A stretch of 64,000 bases of DNA, taken from positions 146,342-210,341 of the forward strand of contig WNKI01000005.1 in the NCBI GenBank assembly GCA_015350385.1. The letters are read 5' to 3'. Position 1 is the stretch's first letter. Every line of letters starts with the position of its first letter. Source of the stretch: Aculops lycopersici (Eukaryota; Arthropoda; Arachnida; Trombidiformes; Eriophyidae). The position numbers and the translations under genes were made by a program. The notes below the pieces were generated by a model. That model saw nothing but the letters and a program-made list of their open reading frames with translations. It was not told the origin of the DNA and did no database searches. Below are positions 1-12,300 of the stretch, one piece after another.

Positions 1-1174
1 CAGTGGCAACACGCTCAACTGCCGCCACTCCCCCTCGTGGCAGCCTCGACCCAAAGTCGTGGCTCGCACAAGGGGAGCCCACAATTTGCTGCCAGTGGGC
101 TCTTCCACCTGAACTGCGCCCAACTTTAGAGCAGGCGAGCGAACCGAACGATAAGAATAAATCTAAGAGGAAAACTAAAGAAGAGAAGGAGAGCCAAAGA
201 GCCAACAAGCCAGTTGATTCTTGCATTGCAACTGGGACCAGCGAGAAAGAGAGAGGATATAATAATAATAATAACAATAATAACGAGCGCATCAGCCGCC
301 AGGTAAATCTGCGTGACGCGCCATTCAGTTGAGCTGCTCGCGTGCTCGTCGTCGTCCTTCTTGGTCTTATCTCTCTCCCTCGCTGAGTTGGAACTTGGGG
401 CTTCCAACCTGAAAGTTCTAAAAAGAAGCACGAGCTTCTGACTGCGAGCTCACAGCTAGGAACAATAATAGTAATTACGGGCGCTGCTTTAGCCTCGAGG
501 TCCAGGGACCAGCGAAACCAAACACTCTGTTGCTCCTTTTGCTGGTGTGGATAATAATTCGGCTCCTCCCCTCGTGGTGCCCCAACGACTACCACCACCA
601 CTACTACTACTTCGACTACCATTCTGAAGTAGAAGAGGCTGCATCAATTGTGTTGTGCTTCAGTCTCCAGCTTCCAAGTTTCAACTTCAAAACTCGGCCA
701 GCAATTTAGTCCCGTTTTCTCTCCATCGCTCGCATCTCCAAGTTCTAATCTCGTTCCTCAACTTGGCAACGTCGATCTAACAAAATCTAGAGGATGAAAC
801 CAAAAGCGAGCAACACAACGACAGATGTGACGGCTCGCGGCCATTTGGTTGCGCTGCTGCTCTGCGTTGAAGTCAGTCAATCAGCGATAGCTCCGACGAA
901 ACCAGCGAGCAGCAACCACCCGAGGAATGAGCGTGGCGGATCGCGCGCGCCAGGCCCGCTGGCGGCCAATTCTGGTACTATTGGCCTCTCGGACCTCGAA
1001 TCTCTCCATCTGAATCTCTGGCCACTTGTCAAATATACGGCACCTGCTGACGCTTCTCTGCTGCCATCGAGCCGAAACTTTTTCTTTCATCTGAAAGCAA
1101 ACAAAGCTCTAAAGACACATAAACCACAAGCAAACAGACTAACCCAATCCCAACCTAAATAATAACAACAACAG
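1..1174 (+). other. probable intron or 5' region of the Echinoid-like gene
   Basis: No convincing exon is seen here. The interval ends in a good 3' splice site (AG at 1173-1174) leading into the Ig-coding frame, so at least its right part is intron. A reading frame from the ATG at 794 begins with a hydrophobic, signal-peptide-like stretch. It could be joined in phase to the exon at 1175 using a weak donor near 975, but no Ig domain lies in it. Echinoid proteins have seven Ig domains and only five are found downstream, so further 5' exons probably lie left of the window. A CAG|GTAAAT donor-like site is at about 301. Confidence 0.4.
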
Positions 1175-4100
1175 ATGCTCCACGAATCTCCGTCGGCGCC
1201 TACAACCCGCTCAAGGTTGTGCTCGGCAAACCAGTCACTCTACCTTGTGTCGTCGAGGCAAATCCACCTGTTAAGTCCGTGCGCTGGTTTCGCGACGGCC
1301 AATTGGTTAGCAACCAATTCAATTACTCTATAAGCGATGTTAAAACTCAGGACGCTGCCATTTACACCTGCCAAGCGGACAATGGTATCCATCCAGCGCA
1401 ACAACAGCAATTGGCCAGTGGCTCTGGCTCTGGCTCATCGTTGGTCCAGAACTCGTTTGTCGAGGCGCAACTCCATTTGCAAGTACTCTATGGTCCACGA
1501 GTTCAGGTTAAACCCTCGAAGGCATCACCTTTACTCGAGAACGACTATCTCACCCTGAATTGTTCCGTTGACTCCTGGCCCCCGGCCCACGGATTAATGT
1601 GGACCAAGGCGGACGATCCAAGTTTCAAACAGTTGTCAAATATCTCCATGTCCTTTTTGGAATTTGAGAAAATCACCGCCTCCAATATGGGCAATTACAC
1701 TTGCACTGCCTTCAATAGATTGGAACCGAGCGGTTATGATATAAGCCAAACCGGACCCATCGAGCGTCAATCGTCAGGAAGCTCAATGGTGCTAGTGAAA
1801 CACAAGCCAGGACAAGCGGAAATACTGTTGGGCCAAAATGGTGAAACGGAAGTAGGAACTAAAACGGAAATTACATGTCGCGCTAAGCCTCCCGGATTCC
1901 CCGAGCCTCAGTACAAATTTTGGCGCTTCACCGCAAATGGCGTACGGAAGTCGCTTAACAAGGTATCAACGGGGTCCACTTTTACCATTTATGCAGCCAG
2001 AGCCGAGGACGAGGGCAGGTACGGCTGCTCGGCAGTCAACGACCAGGGGCCCTCGAGTGAGGCCGATGGCGAGCTAATTATAAACGAAGTTCCAATTATT
2101 GTTCCCGACAATGCGCGTCCCTCGGACGACACCAGATCTCAGGGCGACCATCCGTACTCAATCACCGTCCGCGCCTCTGGTAAACCCGAGCCAAAGGTTA
2201 GCTGGTTCCACAGGTCGCCTGTTGATGGGCGTCGAGTTGAGCTGTCCTCCATTGAAATGATGTCTCGTTTCAAGATTCAGACCACCAGCAACCGAGAGCC
2301 AATGCACTTACAACCCAAGTTCAATGTCATCACCACTCTCACCTTTAAGAATCCCATTGAGGTGGACGATCGTGGCTTGTACTTTGTCGAGTTCAACAAT
2401 GGCCTCAGCAAGGTGGCCACCGAGCGTATTCAACTCCACGTCTACCACACGCCCATCCCAGCACCAAAAAACCAACCAATCCTTGCAAGCCAACCCCTGC
2501 AGCAGCAACCTGTCAGACTGCGCGCTGGCTTCGAACCCGGCGAGACCGTTAACTTGACCTGCCAATTCTCGGCCCATCCAGCGCCAACAATCCAATGGTT
2601 TGCTCCGGTATCAGGTGAGCCCTTGGAAACAAACTCCAGATACAAGACTGCAACTAATCACGTCAAGGACGATGTTTACGAGTCAGTTTTGACCTTCGAG
2701 AAAGCTCAAGCTTCCGATTATGGCGAGTACACGTGTATGGCGGCAAACGCGAACCAGCAAACTAGACAGATTGCCGACGCCAAGATTATTGTTGATCTAA
2801 CCAGAAAATCAGCACCAGAACCACCGACTCAATTGGAATTGATTGAAGCCAACCAGGATTCCGTTACCATTCAATGGGTTCCCGGATTCGACGGGGGATT
2901 TGCCAACAACCAATATGTGGTCCAATTTGCCCCCGACGACGGGAGCAAGTTGAGTTTGAGCAAACGCTTTCCCAATGCCGACTCAATGCTATCGGCGGGC
3001 TCCATAAGTAACCAATTGGACTCGCAGTCGCCCGACTACCAATCGCTAAAACTCTACGATTGTCTTTCAATGAATCCTTGCACCATAAACCAGCTCCAAC
3101 AGCGTCAAGCCTACGTCTTTCGGTTGAGCGCAAAGAATGAGTTGGGATCAAGTGAGTTTAGCGATGAGCTTCGCGCTTCGACACGAGCAAACATAAACCA
3201 AATTCCAAGAATTTTAGACGCAAGCTTCGATTCTAGCAAAAATGTGCTCTACTTCCGAATCGAGTCCTCTCCAGACTACGCTTTAATCAACCTGAACGCT
3301 CGCATTGAATCCCGCGGAATTGTTAGTGGAACTAACAACAACAATGATCTCCAGCAGCAACAAGCGCCACCGGAAGTTCAGGAAATTAACGCCCAATCAA
3401 CGACGACAAATGGTCAGCAGCAACAGGTGGCTTCCGCCAGCGGCGAATGGCGACTGCATGCAACTGTGCCCATTAGGCAAGAGCAAGCTGAGGCTTACCT
3501 CAATGTGCAGCAGGATATTGAGCAATTGCGCATAACTCTATGCTCCAGATCCAATGAGAGTCTCTGTGGTCCAGAGTATGTGGTTAGCATGCGGAGCGCT
3601 ATGAGCTCATTCCTGCAGGGCGAACGCGGACTTCCGCTAAATATGATGGTCTCATCGGCCATACTAATTGTTGTGATAGCTGCCTTTGCAACCACCATTC
3701 ACACCTGTTGCATGACTCGCAAGAGCAAGAAGGCCGACGCATTGGATAGAGCCGACAACTCATTGGGCATCGACAACAAGGGTTCGTCGGCAAATGGGAG
3801 CGCAGCAAATGGAGGCCACCTGTTGCACGTGGGCAACGGAACTGGCGGATCGCACGGGAGCACAGCATCCACTAGATCAACTTCCATGGCCAACGGCGGA
3901 GCCGCTAGCCAGTTGCACTCGATGGACTCGATAACCGGACAACTCAGTGGCGGTAACGGGGGCGTCGGCGGCGGTGGTCACTACAACCACTTGGCCAGCA
4001 TGATGGGCAACAACCACATGATTGGAAACAACAATTCAAACAACAACAACAGCAACAACGGAGCGGTCAGTGATCATTCGAGTGACCACTCGCGTCAGGT

Positions 4101-4932
4101 AAAGATGGACTCTATGTTGCCACCAAATTACAACCACTACGCCATTGAGCAACAGGCGCAGCTCATGCAACAACAGGTGGCCAATCTTAGTGGCGGGGGC
4201 GACAAGTTGAGCTCCCACTTCGGCCTACCTAACAGCGCGCTTCTAGGCGACCAACAGATGAATTCGCCCATTCAAATCAATGGCCAGGGCGGCTTTACCT
4301 ACGGTTCCAGTCAGCAGGAGGTTGGACTTAGCGACCACCTGAGCTTGCAGCACAACTCCATGATGATGGACTCGGTTTTGAACCATCAGGTGCCAGATGG
4401 CGGCCAGCAGGTAGCCAGTGGCAATGGGTGGCCAATGAATGACGACTACGGAAGCTACAATCCAAACGGTTACGCAACAGACCAACTACAACAGCAAATG
4501 ATTGACTCCACCTATGGAACAACCGGAGCGGCGGCAGCGAACGCTGTTATGTCGCAACAATCGGCTGTCTTCGACAACAGCGCCAATGCCTCGGCAAATC
4601 AACAGCAACAATTTTACATGGGCGCCTACCAGCAACCACAGCAATTCCAACAACAAGATCTACAGCACCAGCAGCAACAACAGCAACAACAACAACAACA
4701 ACAATCGCTTTATGGCACACTAACGCGCAATGGGTACGCAACAGAGGATCAGTCGGACCACCAGTTGATCAACCAAGACCAACAGCAGCAGCAGCAGTAT
4801 ATCACGAGCTCGGCAACGAGCGGGCTGATGCAGCAGCAGCAACTGGCTCCGCCGCCGCCACCGCAGGAGTCCGATTATGGGACCACAGGTGGTGGCCGAG
4901 GCGGTCGGCTGATACGCGAAATCATTGTTTAA
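1175..4932 (+). CDS. ed: Echinoid / Friend-of-Echinoid-like Ig-FN3 adhesion protein (5' partial)
   Basis: Single-pass cell adhesion protein of the Echinoid family, which acts at adherens junctions in epithelia and modulates EGFR, Notch and Hippo signalling. The coding exon enters at a splice acceptor (1173-1174), and the first complete codons read APRISVGAYNPLKVV. Counting residue 1 from the GTG at 1219, there are five Ig-like domains (about 1-55, 105-165, 210-270, 305-385 and 430-510; the fourth lacks the usual cysteines). One clear FN3 domain follows (about 530-650), then a degenerate second one. A membrane segment lies at about 810-828. A cytoplasmic tail of roughly 400 residues is rich in Ser, Gly, Asn and polyGln and ends in GRLIREIIV. 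The terminal EIIV is the PDZ ligand known from Drosophila Echinoid, which binds Canoe and Bazooka; this decides the family. The Ig1-2 and signal peptide exons are not seen. All five Ig, FN3, membrane and tail regions sit in one intronless exon. Confidence 0.85.
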
Positions 4933-6400
4933 TTAGTCTGTCTATGATTAACAAAACTTCAACCACGACACTGGTATGATTTTCCCAAATTAAGTGAGCA
5001 ATCGATTAGTTCCTAAGTTATCAATTATCATTAATGAACTCAAACACACTTACACACCCACGCTCGTCCAAACATAATGAGCGAGCTACAGTAGTGAGCG
5101 ACGCCAAGAAGTGAACAAAAATGGTTGCTGTTGTCAAGTGATTGTTAAATTGGAAGGTATTTGCTATTTGTTGTTGTTGTTGTTATTAGATCCCTCGCTG
5201 TTGTTAATATTGATATGTTGCTGCCATTGCTATTGGTGTTGCAATTGTAATTGGGAGGTTTTTAACTTGATATAATTTTGCATTTAGTATATCACTATTA
5301 TTATTATCATATAAAATGAATTTAATTCTCACACAGAGGAAACCAATGAAATGTAAAATTATCCAGAGACAAAATGTGATTTGTACAGGAAACAGAGAGA
5401 ATATTTTGAAAACTATAAACTAAAACCTAAAAGAATATCGCCTAAAAACACACATCTTCCTCATTTCTTCTAATTGATTATAATCATGACACAAATTATA
5501 CATTCAAACATACTCAAATAAATTCAACTCACTTATTAGAACTACAGTAACGCAATCGAGCACCGCCCAAAAAACCAAGGTTATCTGGCACTTGAATTAT
5601 CACCACTACCACCATCAGTAATCACAACCACTGCCTTAACGCGGCGCACGCCTCCAGTCGGCGCACCTGTCTTGCAGGAACAATTGCTCAAAGTTGTTCC
5701 ATGTAGAGAGTCATGAAGTTGCTGACATTGGGGCAGACACCGCCTCAGCCACCAAAAATGGAAACTTAGCACCATATGCCCACGGCATAGAAGAGAACCC
5801 AAAAAACACAAACACTGTTTTGCACCGGTGAACGTAAATGACCGAAGCCACAAGGCCGATTGGCACCCGTCGCCAAGATAACGAAACTCGACTCCTTTGT
5901 TTTAGTTTCAATTAATTAAAATGAAAGAGAGGTGATGAGAGTTTGCGGTTGTTTTGGGGCGCGAGAGCCTCGGTCGGCGCGGCAAGTTTGCGTCGAAAAA
6001 GCATAAAACAAAAGTAATTAATTCGAATGTATTCTTAGCAGAAGCTTTATCATCATGCACACCATAAGCACAAGGCTAACGAGCGAATGGGTCCGACAAT
6101 CGAGATAGATGTCGCCACCATTTGCTAGTTAGTTATAGGAAACAATAAATACGGAGCCTCTCCAAACTCCAACTCAATCACCCAAATTTTCTAGGTTGCG
6201 TCATCCCCTGTTTGTACAAATTAGTCCGAATCGTTCATCATTTTATCTCTGTGGTCATGATCTACTTTGCAGTCGCTGGTCGACGCCCACCAATTTAGTG
6301 AAGCAACCCCGTGAACGCCGACAGAAACCTCGAGCGCATGCGTTGCGGCGAGAACGAGGTGTCCACTTCCGGCCATCAGTGTTGGCGCCTCGCTCGGAAA
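4933..6400. other. 3' UTR of the Echinoid-like gene and intergenic DNA
   Basis: AT-rich sequence follows the stop codon, with a canonical AATAAA at 5517-5522 that probably ends the Echinoid-like mRNA. From about 5930 the sequence becomes upstream DNA of the next gene. Open frames here are short, have no recognisable domains and are taken as chance. Confidence 0.5.
5517..5522 (+). terminator. polyadenylation signal AATAAA of the Echinoid-like gene
   Basis: Canonical AATAAA about 585 nt after the stop codon, at the end of an AT-rich 3' UTR-like stretch. Confidence 0.5.
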
Positions 6401-6404
6401 CTAA

Positions 6405-6412
6405 TATAAAAG
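6405..6412 (+). promoter_or_regulatory. TATA box (TATAAAAG) of the small secreted precursor gene
   Basis: TATAAAAG is followed 36 nt later by an arthropod initiator-like TCAGT (A at 6441). It lies about 180-270 bp upstream of the candidate start codons of the two-exon gene. Confidence 0.5.
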
Positions 6413-6583
6413 TACAATGGAAGTCGTTGGCCAACAAGTCAGTAAGTTAAAGTCTCCAAAGAGATGAGATTTATCGAAGATTGATAGGAGCAGTAGATTG
6501 GGTGAACCGATGCAAGTTGGTCCAGTTTGGCGGAAGTCAGTAGTTGCTCTGAAGGAACCAGGTGAAGGAAATCAAGTGGCCAC

Positions 6584-6815
6584 ATGAATACAAAAACAAA
6601 ATCAATCAAAATGAATGGTGCCAATTGGAAGCAAACGAAAATCAGAGCCAAAGGTATGCGCATCAGCAACAACAAAATGGAGTTTGCAGGTTTATTGTTG
6701 GTGCTGGGAGTCTGGCTAACAATGTTCAACTTAACAGCAGTCGAAACTCGTTACCTGCCAACGAGAGCCGACGACTCCGGCGTCGAGGTTCTAAGGGATC
6801 TAATCAAAGGGGTAA

Positions 6816-6860
<45 letters not shown>

Positions 6861-7378
6861 GAGACGAGAGAGACGAGAGAAAGACCGGTAGCTGTGAATA
6901 GCATGAAGTTGTAGTTGGCAAGCGATTGATGAGACGCCGACACATTTGCGCTCATTCAAATGCAACAGCAACAAGATTCACATCACACGCAAATCCAATC
7001 GCCTAGACCATCAATCAATTCACCTGTTTGCAAACTCCTCGCCTCCTCCTCCTCCTCCTCCTCCTCATACTCTTTCACTTCGCTTCTCTTCAGTTGAATA
7101 CAATTTCTAACTCCATTCTCGCACAGCTTCTTGTTCAATCAAAAATGGAGCAATTGGAGCAACAATCGCCGGATTTGAGGTTTGCGCAACAGGAACTCGA
7201 GCAAACTTATGGCCGCGGACTTGGCGTTGGCAGCAGACAGACGCGTCAGGTTGAGGTGGCACAGGAGAATAGCGGCGACTCGGAGGCCGCTTACCTGAGA
7301 TCAATGCAAAGTGGCGACGGCAGAGGTGGTGGCACCGGAAATCGACTGTTGAAGGGATCGACACAGCCACTGGATTAG
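6584..7378 (+). CDS. small secreted precursor, candidate CRF/DH44-like neuropeptide (two exons)
   Basis: Exon 1 is 6584-6811 and exon 2 is 7127-7378, joined in phase 0 by a 315-nt GT-AG intron (GTAAGT donor, CACAG acceptor) that holds TG and AG microsatellites. Several in-frame ATGs exist. Those at 6656 or 6677 give a classic signal peptide (MEFAGLLLVLGVWLTMFNLTA), so the true start is probably one of these rather than 6584. After the signal comes a charged, Cys-free, helix-prone stretch. Between an Arg (LPTR) and Gly-Arg (TYGRG) lie 43 residues containing VEVLRDLI and many Gln/Glu. This spacing and the VLR near the start, plus Gly-Arg at the end, recall CRF-like diuretic hormone 44, but the similarity is weak and the cleavage sites are monobasic. 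The gene structure and secretion are well supported; the hormone assignment is a hypothesis. Confidence 0.6.
6817..6860 (+). repeat. (TG)n(AG)n microsatellite in intron
   Basis: A TG run (about 6817-6830) passes directly into an AG run (about 6831-6859) just inside the donor site of the small precursor gene's intron. Confidence 0.9.
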
Positions 7379-9325
7379 TATGCAGCAATACATAAGCGCA
7401 GATTTGAAGCGATTCAAGTAGTAGGAGCGAGAGCGTAGTGAGAGTAACGGGGCATTTGCATGGACAGGTAAATAGATGGGGCAATGATTGGCATTTACCT
7501 GGAAGCTAATCTTGGTTTACGTTGATCGCTTTTATGAATCAAATTTTGGTTTTCTAAACTTATTTCCAGATAAACTAACAAATACATATGCAAAAAAGAG
7601 AGGGGGCATTAGCGAATTTATCACAATAATAATGTTGCTTGGAATCATCCACAATCTCAATATGATTATAAAATAGATTTGCATAAGCGACCTTCATTTT
7701 GACTCTATCTAGTTTCTTGTGCCAACCAGATTTGAACACAAGCTTGCTCCAAAATCTATCAGTTTGTAGACTAAAGGTTCAATAGGTTGCAGTAATCTAT
7801 CTGAATAGTTAGTTGACGGCCATCGTTTATTGTAAATTGTTCATAAGACTTACTCATCTAATTGGTGCAAAAGTTGACAGCAAAATTACTCAAATTTCAT
7901 AACTACTAAAAACTTCGCCTTTACCTTTGCAAGCGGCTGCTCAGAGATTGATTTCAAGTCGTCGATCTCGATGACGATTGAAACACTCAACGCAGTAAAA
8001 ATTCCTTCTGGCTTGTATAGTTGAATTGTAGGTAGATTGGATCATCAATCAAGTCTCCAGTCGACCTCCGGTAGTCGGTGGTGCCAAAATCATGGATAAT
8101 ACGGTTGAGGCGGAGAACGGCAACATGGTGTTCCTTAGATCGCACTCTAATAGTCACCAGATGGGCTTAATGAAAAAGCTCGTCGCCCGGCTTGCTGGCT
8201 GTGATGATCATCTTTGCAATATTGAAGGTGTCAACTACTGGAATGTTTGCAAGAGTTGAACCTCCCTCTCTCTCTCTCCTCGTCCCTTAACCCATGAGTC
8301 TCATCGCTATCGAAGGTTGTGATTATTATTCAGGAGCGCTTAAGATGACCAGTTGTCCTACAAAAACTGCGCGAAATTTCAATCACCGGTGATCCTATTG
8401 GGAAACTACCAGAAACATACCTTTAGAGGTGATAGATTTATATACACAGACTGATTTAATATAACTGGTCTCACCTTCCTCTCCATTTTTCTTGATTCTC
8501 TAAAACAATCTCCTTCTTATACTGGTCCCCGAGCGCCAATAAAACAAAATAAGCTGACAATCTAAGATCCTGGGTAGAAATAACAATATAGTCGCTCTTT
8601 ATTTGTAACCGATTCTGAGTTACCTAAAGCATCGTCATTGTTGCGTAATTCTTCTTCATCTGTCATATTCGACCTCATTGTTACGAGTCAAACAAGAGAA
8701 AGGATTGGGTTCACTAGTAAAATCATGTTGCTATCACAAGAAAGTATCCGCAATCAGCACACTGTAATGTATGCTATCTCTCGGGATCCTGATACAACCT
8801 TCTCGCATCATCCCGTTGCAGTTGTTTCGTCGAGATTGAAGTTAGGTGTAAGAATCAGCTCTTCCGATCGAGTGGGCACAATTCATCGCCAACGAAACGA
8901 CAAGCTCAAGACATTCGACGAGCAGGAAGTTAAGGGCGTCGCGACTTCCGCTCGGCCAGGCAAATCGCCATGGACCTCAGGTTAGTTCAGGCTCGGTGGT
9001 CAAGTCATTTAGAACAGTGCGAGACAAAATTTGCATTCGACATGCTCTCTAAGGAAGCTCAAATGCGAGTTTGTTTACATAAATTTTGCTAACTGCACAT
9101 AGGGTTTGTGTGTCTGACGTAATGAGTGACTCGAGGTCTCGTCTGGTCAACAGGACGAGGGCTCTCTGTAAGGTTTTAATAGTAATAGTAGAAGTAATAA
9201 AAACTCTTGGGTTTGGGTTCACTTGGTTGCTCAATTCAACTATCAGCGGTGCATTGGTTTACCATTTCCTTGGAGGTGAAGGTAGTGGTGGTGGGGTCAG
9301 TTTGAATTCGAAATCGAAATTGCAA
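7379..9325. other. intergenic region between the small precursor gene and Vilse
   Basis: No gene is recognised in these 1.9 kb. A 55-codon ATG frame at 8092-8259 (+) starts MDNTVEAENGNMVF and has no known match; it is too short to support. The right end (below 9326) should hold the 3' UTR of the minus-strand Vilse gene. Confidence 0.4.
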
Positions 9326-12300
9326 TTACACAACGTTCTCTATAAAGCTTGTGTCCAAATGGACGAGCAACGATCTGACGAATTGCATCTCCTGTCTCGT
9401 CTGCTCAAATATCATCGATTGCGACGGCGCCGGCTGATGGTGACCATCCGGCTGATCCTGTTGGTTTGCGGTGGAACTTCCTGCGATGCTCCACTTTGAA
9501 CCCGACTTGCTTTCGCCGGCGGTCGATTGAGAGTAGCCGCCAAGTCCGTTGGGTAGTCGCATTGAATCGTCGGGCGAGCGCAATAAATTTGGCGCCCAAA
9601 CCATCGATAGATTGGAGTTGTCCATCTTGGTGTTTGCAACTTTATCGGGTTGGGCAAGCATTTGAAGTAGTCGGATCAAATAAGCAACCACGTCCTTGTT
9701 CAAATTCGACAATTGCTCCTGGAAGACTCGCTGACAGGCTTGCTCATCTTGCTGGCCACTTTGTAAACATAAATCATAAATATTTGACGGGAACACGGGT
9801 TCGCTCAATTGGCGGAAGAACAGCTTCAGTAGACCGGCAATGACGTGCGGATCCTGAACGTTGCACAACAATAACCTCACCTGTAGTTCGTCGCTTATCT
9901 TCCGGAAGTCGACACAATCAATCTCAAGTCGCAACTGAGCTATCAAATCGTGATCCGCGGCACACCTAAAGATTCCCTCTGTTTCCATGCCTCCAGTTGC
10001 GATGAGTTTCTCGCCAAGTGTTGTCAAAATCCAAGGGAGCCTTAGAGTCTTGAGGTAGGGCGAGCAAGCTTGCAATTCCATTATCCTCTCAAGAGACTCG
10101 CCAAAGACGCCACAATATTGAGGCCACTTTGTTATCGATAACCTAACAATTGATATCTCCTTCCCGTCAGCCGGCTTTCGGCAATAGGACAACCAATTCT
10201 GGCGCAACCTCTTCTCCAATCTCGGCATACAAACATCGCGAGCCATTGGATGCGAGTGGGTCTCAAGGAATGACAAGAGGAAGGGCGAGAATTTGTTTGA
10301 GGGCGAAAAGTAATTGAGTAAGATGGACATCAATACTAGTCCCCAGCTAACGCTATCCTGGTGAGGATTTTCAGTAAGTTGCCTGGCCAATTGGACGTAG
10401 ATCTCGTCCCTCAGTGCCGACTTGACACACCCACGACTAACCAACTCGTAGGCGAGCTCGTCTCTTAATCTATCAGGTATATTTGGTATTCTGCTATTGT
10501 TGTGGATTAATGTGGGATTGGAGCTAGCTACATTGCCGCTTGTAGCATCGGGTAGGTTGCTATTGTTGTGCTGTTTATCATGACTAATGCGAGTGCTGCC
10601 AGTCGACGTAATACTAGAGGAGCGATTTACTGAACCAACCGACCTCTTAGAGGATAAATCTTGACCTCCACTCTCCTGACTAACACCGCCGCCTCTGCTT
10701 GTACTTGTATCCGAAATAGAACCTCCGCACCCAACTTGTGCCATTATTTGCCTATACTTCTTATTCATGCTCACCTTGCGGTCGCCCATATACTGTTGTA
10801 TCAACTTGAACGAGGCGATAGAGTCTGAGTTCAAATCAGAGCTAACCGATGAAATCATTGGTTGCTTTATGGGATTCTTTGTCCAAGTTATCATTCGCGA
10901 CCATTTAACTTTACGATTGAATAGGAGTCCTCCTTTCTTTGGATGCCGAGATAGATTTTCACGAGCAAAGGACTCAACAGAGAAGGTGGAGCCTCGTGTA
11001 GATTTGTTCCTATCAAAGTGACCACCACCACCACCGCCGCCGCTGCCTGGCGTTTGAGGTGACTGACCAAATATACTGGACTTCTGGCTTGAGATTGTGG
11101 TGGTGGTGTTGTTGCTGTGGTTTGGTAATAAATTTGTTGAAGTAATCTTGCTGCCACTGGCTTGATTGTGGTGATTCTCAATGTCACTATGATAGTTGCA
11201 ATTTTCCTCAACTACATCGTAGTCGGCGTCAATCACTGCATTAGATGTCAGTGCAACTTTGTCTTTGGTATCTTTGTGAGGTCTGGGTAGGGTTGATATA
11301 GTTGACAGTTGGCGTAACTGTCGGTCGGTCGATTGTTGGTCTTGCTTGTTGGTATCATACGAATGGAAATAGGTGTCGGCGACATGCATTATCCTCTGGA
11401 CTGCATGATTCGCATCCAACTTGTAGGCGCGACCTAGGGACTCATGTAGGCCGAACGACGATGACTGGCGAGACTTTTTGAAGTTTTCAACCAATTTCCT
11501 ATGATCCAACTGCTGACTTAAACATGAGGCGGGGTTTTTCTCGTCATCTATTAGGTGGTTTGCTTGATTTGATTGGGCAGACGCCGATGTTACGGGTAGT
11601 TTAGGTCTCAGTATTGGTTGATTCGGTGCAAATGTGAAAGCCGAACTTACACCATCTGAGGTGGCCAGCAATAGTGGCGAGGCGCCCGGTTGTGGCTGCT
11701 GCTGTTGTTGATTAGTCAAATTACTGTTGCTGCTTGGACGACTCGACGAGAGTCTAGATGTTGAGTTTGTGGCGTCACTTCCTCTTCCTCCACCTGGCGA
11801 CTCGTGATCACTACTGAATGATTTCCAACCCTCGCTTGATTCGTCACCAAAGTCTTGCGAAGCATTCAAATCGCTTCTTAAGTCAGTATCCTCATCATCA
11901 TCGACAGCAAACTCGTCCTCACTATCCGGTTCGTCTTCATCCATCTCATCATCGCTAATTAAAGCTATGCCCATGGACCGCGCCTCTCTAACCAGGTAAT
12001 GGCTCAAATTATTGGTGGTCATCTTGTGTTGTTGTAGAATACTGTTGTCGGTCGCCGTATTGTTCGCGGCCGAGTTAGGCTTAGGAGGTCTCGTCGACGA
12101 GCTTGCAGTTGAAGAGCTCGCTTTCGTCTGGCCAGATCCAAATGTTGAAGTCTGATTGTTCAATCCTCTGATTGGTGTGTGGATGCTCAATGTCTTACCT
12201 GCTTCGCGATTGAAAGAAGCAGTTTGTTTACCAGAACTTCCAAAGTAACGAATGTAATCGTCGTTACTATTGTCGTTGTTATTATTATTGTTGTTTTGAG

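Noticed and set aside
3..332. Open frame with a run of Asn residues at the left edge
   Set aside because: No ATG-led domain or signal peptide; the Asn run comes from an AAT repeat and the frame crosses a donor-like site. Treated as intron or UTR.
8092..8259. 55-codon ATG frame in intergenic DNA
   Set aside because: Too short, no recognised motif or promoter; expected by chance.
8638..8985. 115-residue open frame
   Set aside because: Opens with TTG rather than ATG and shows no domain.
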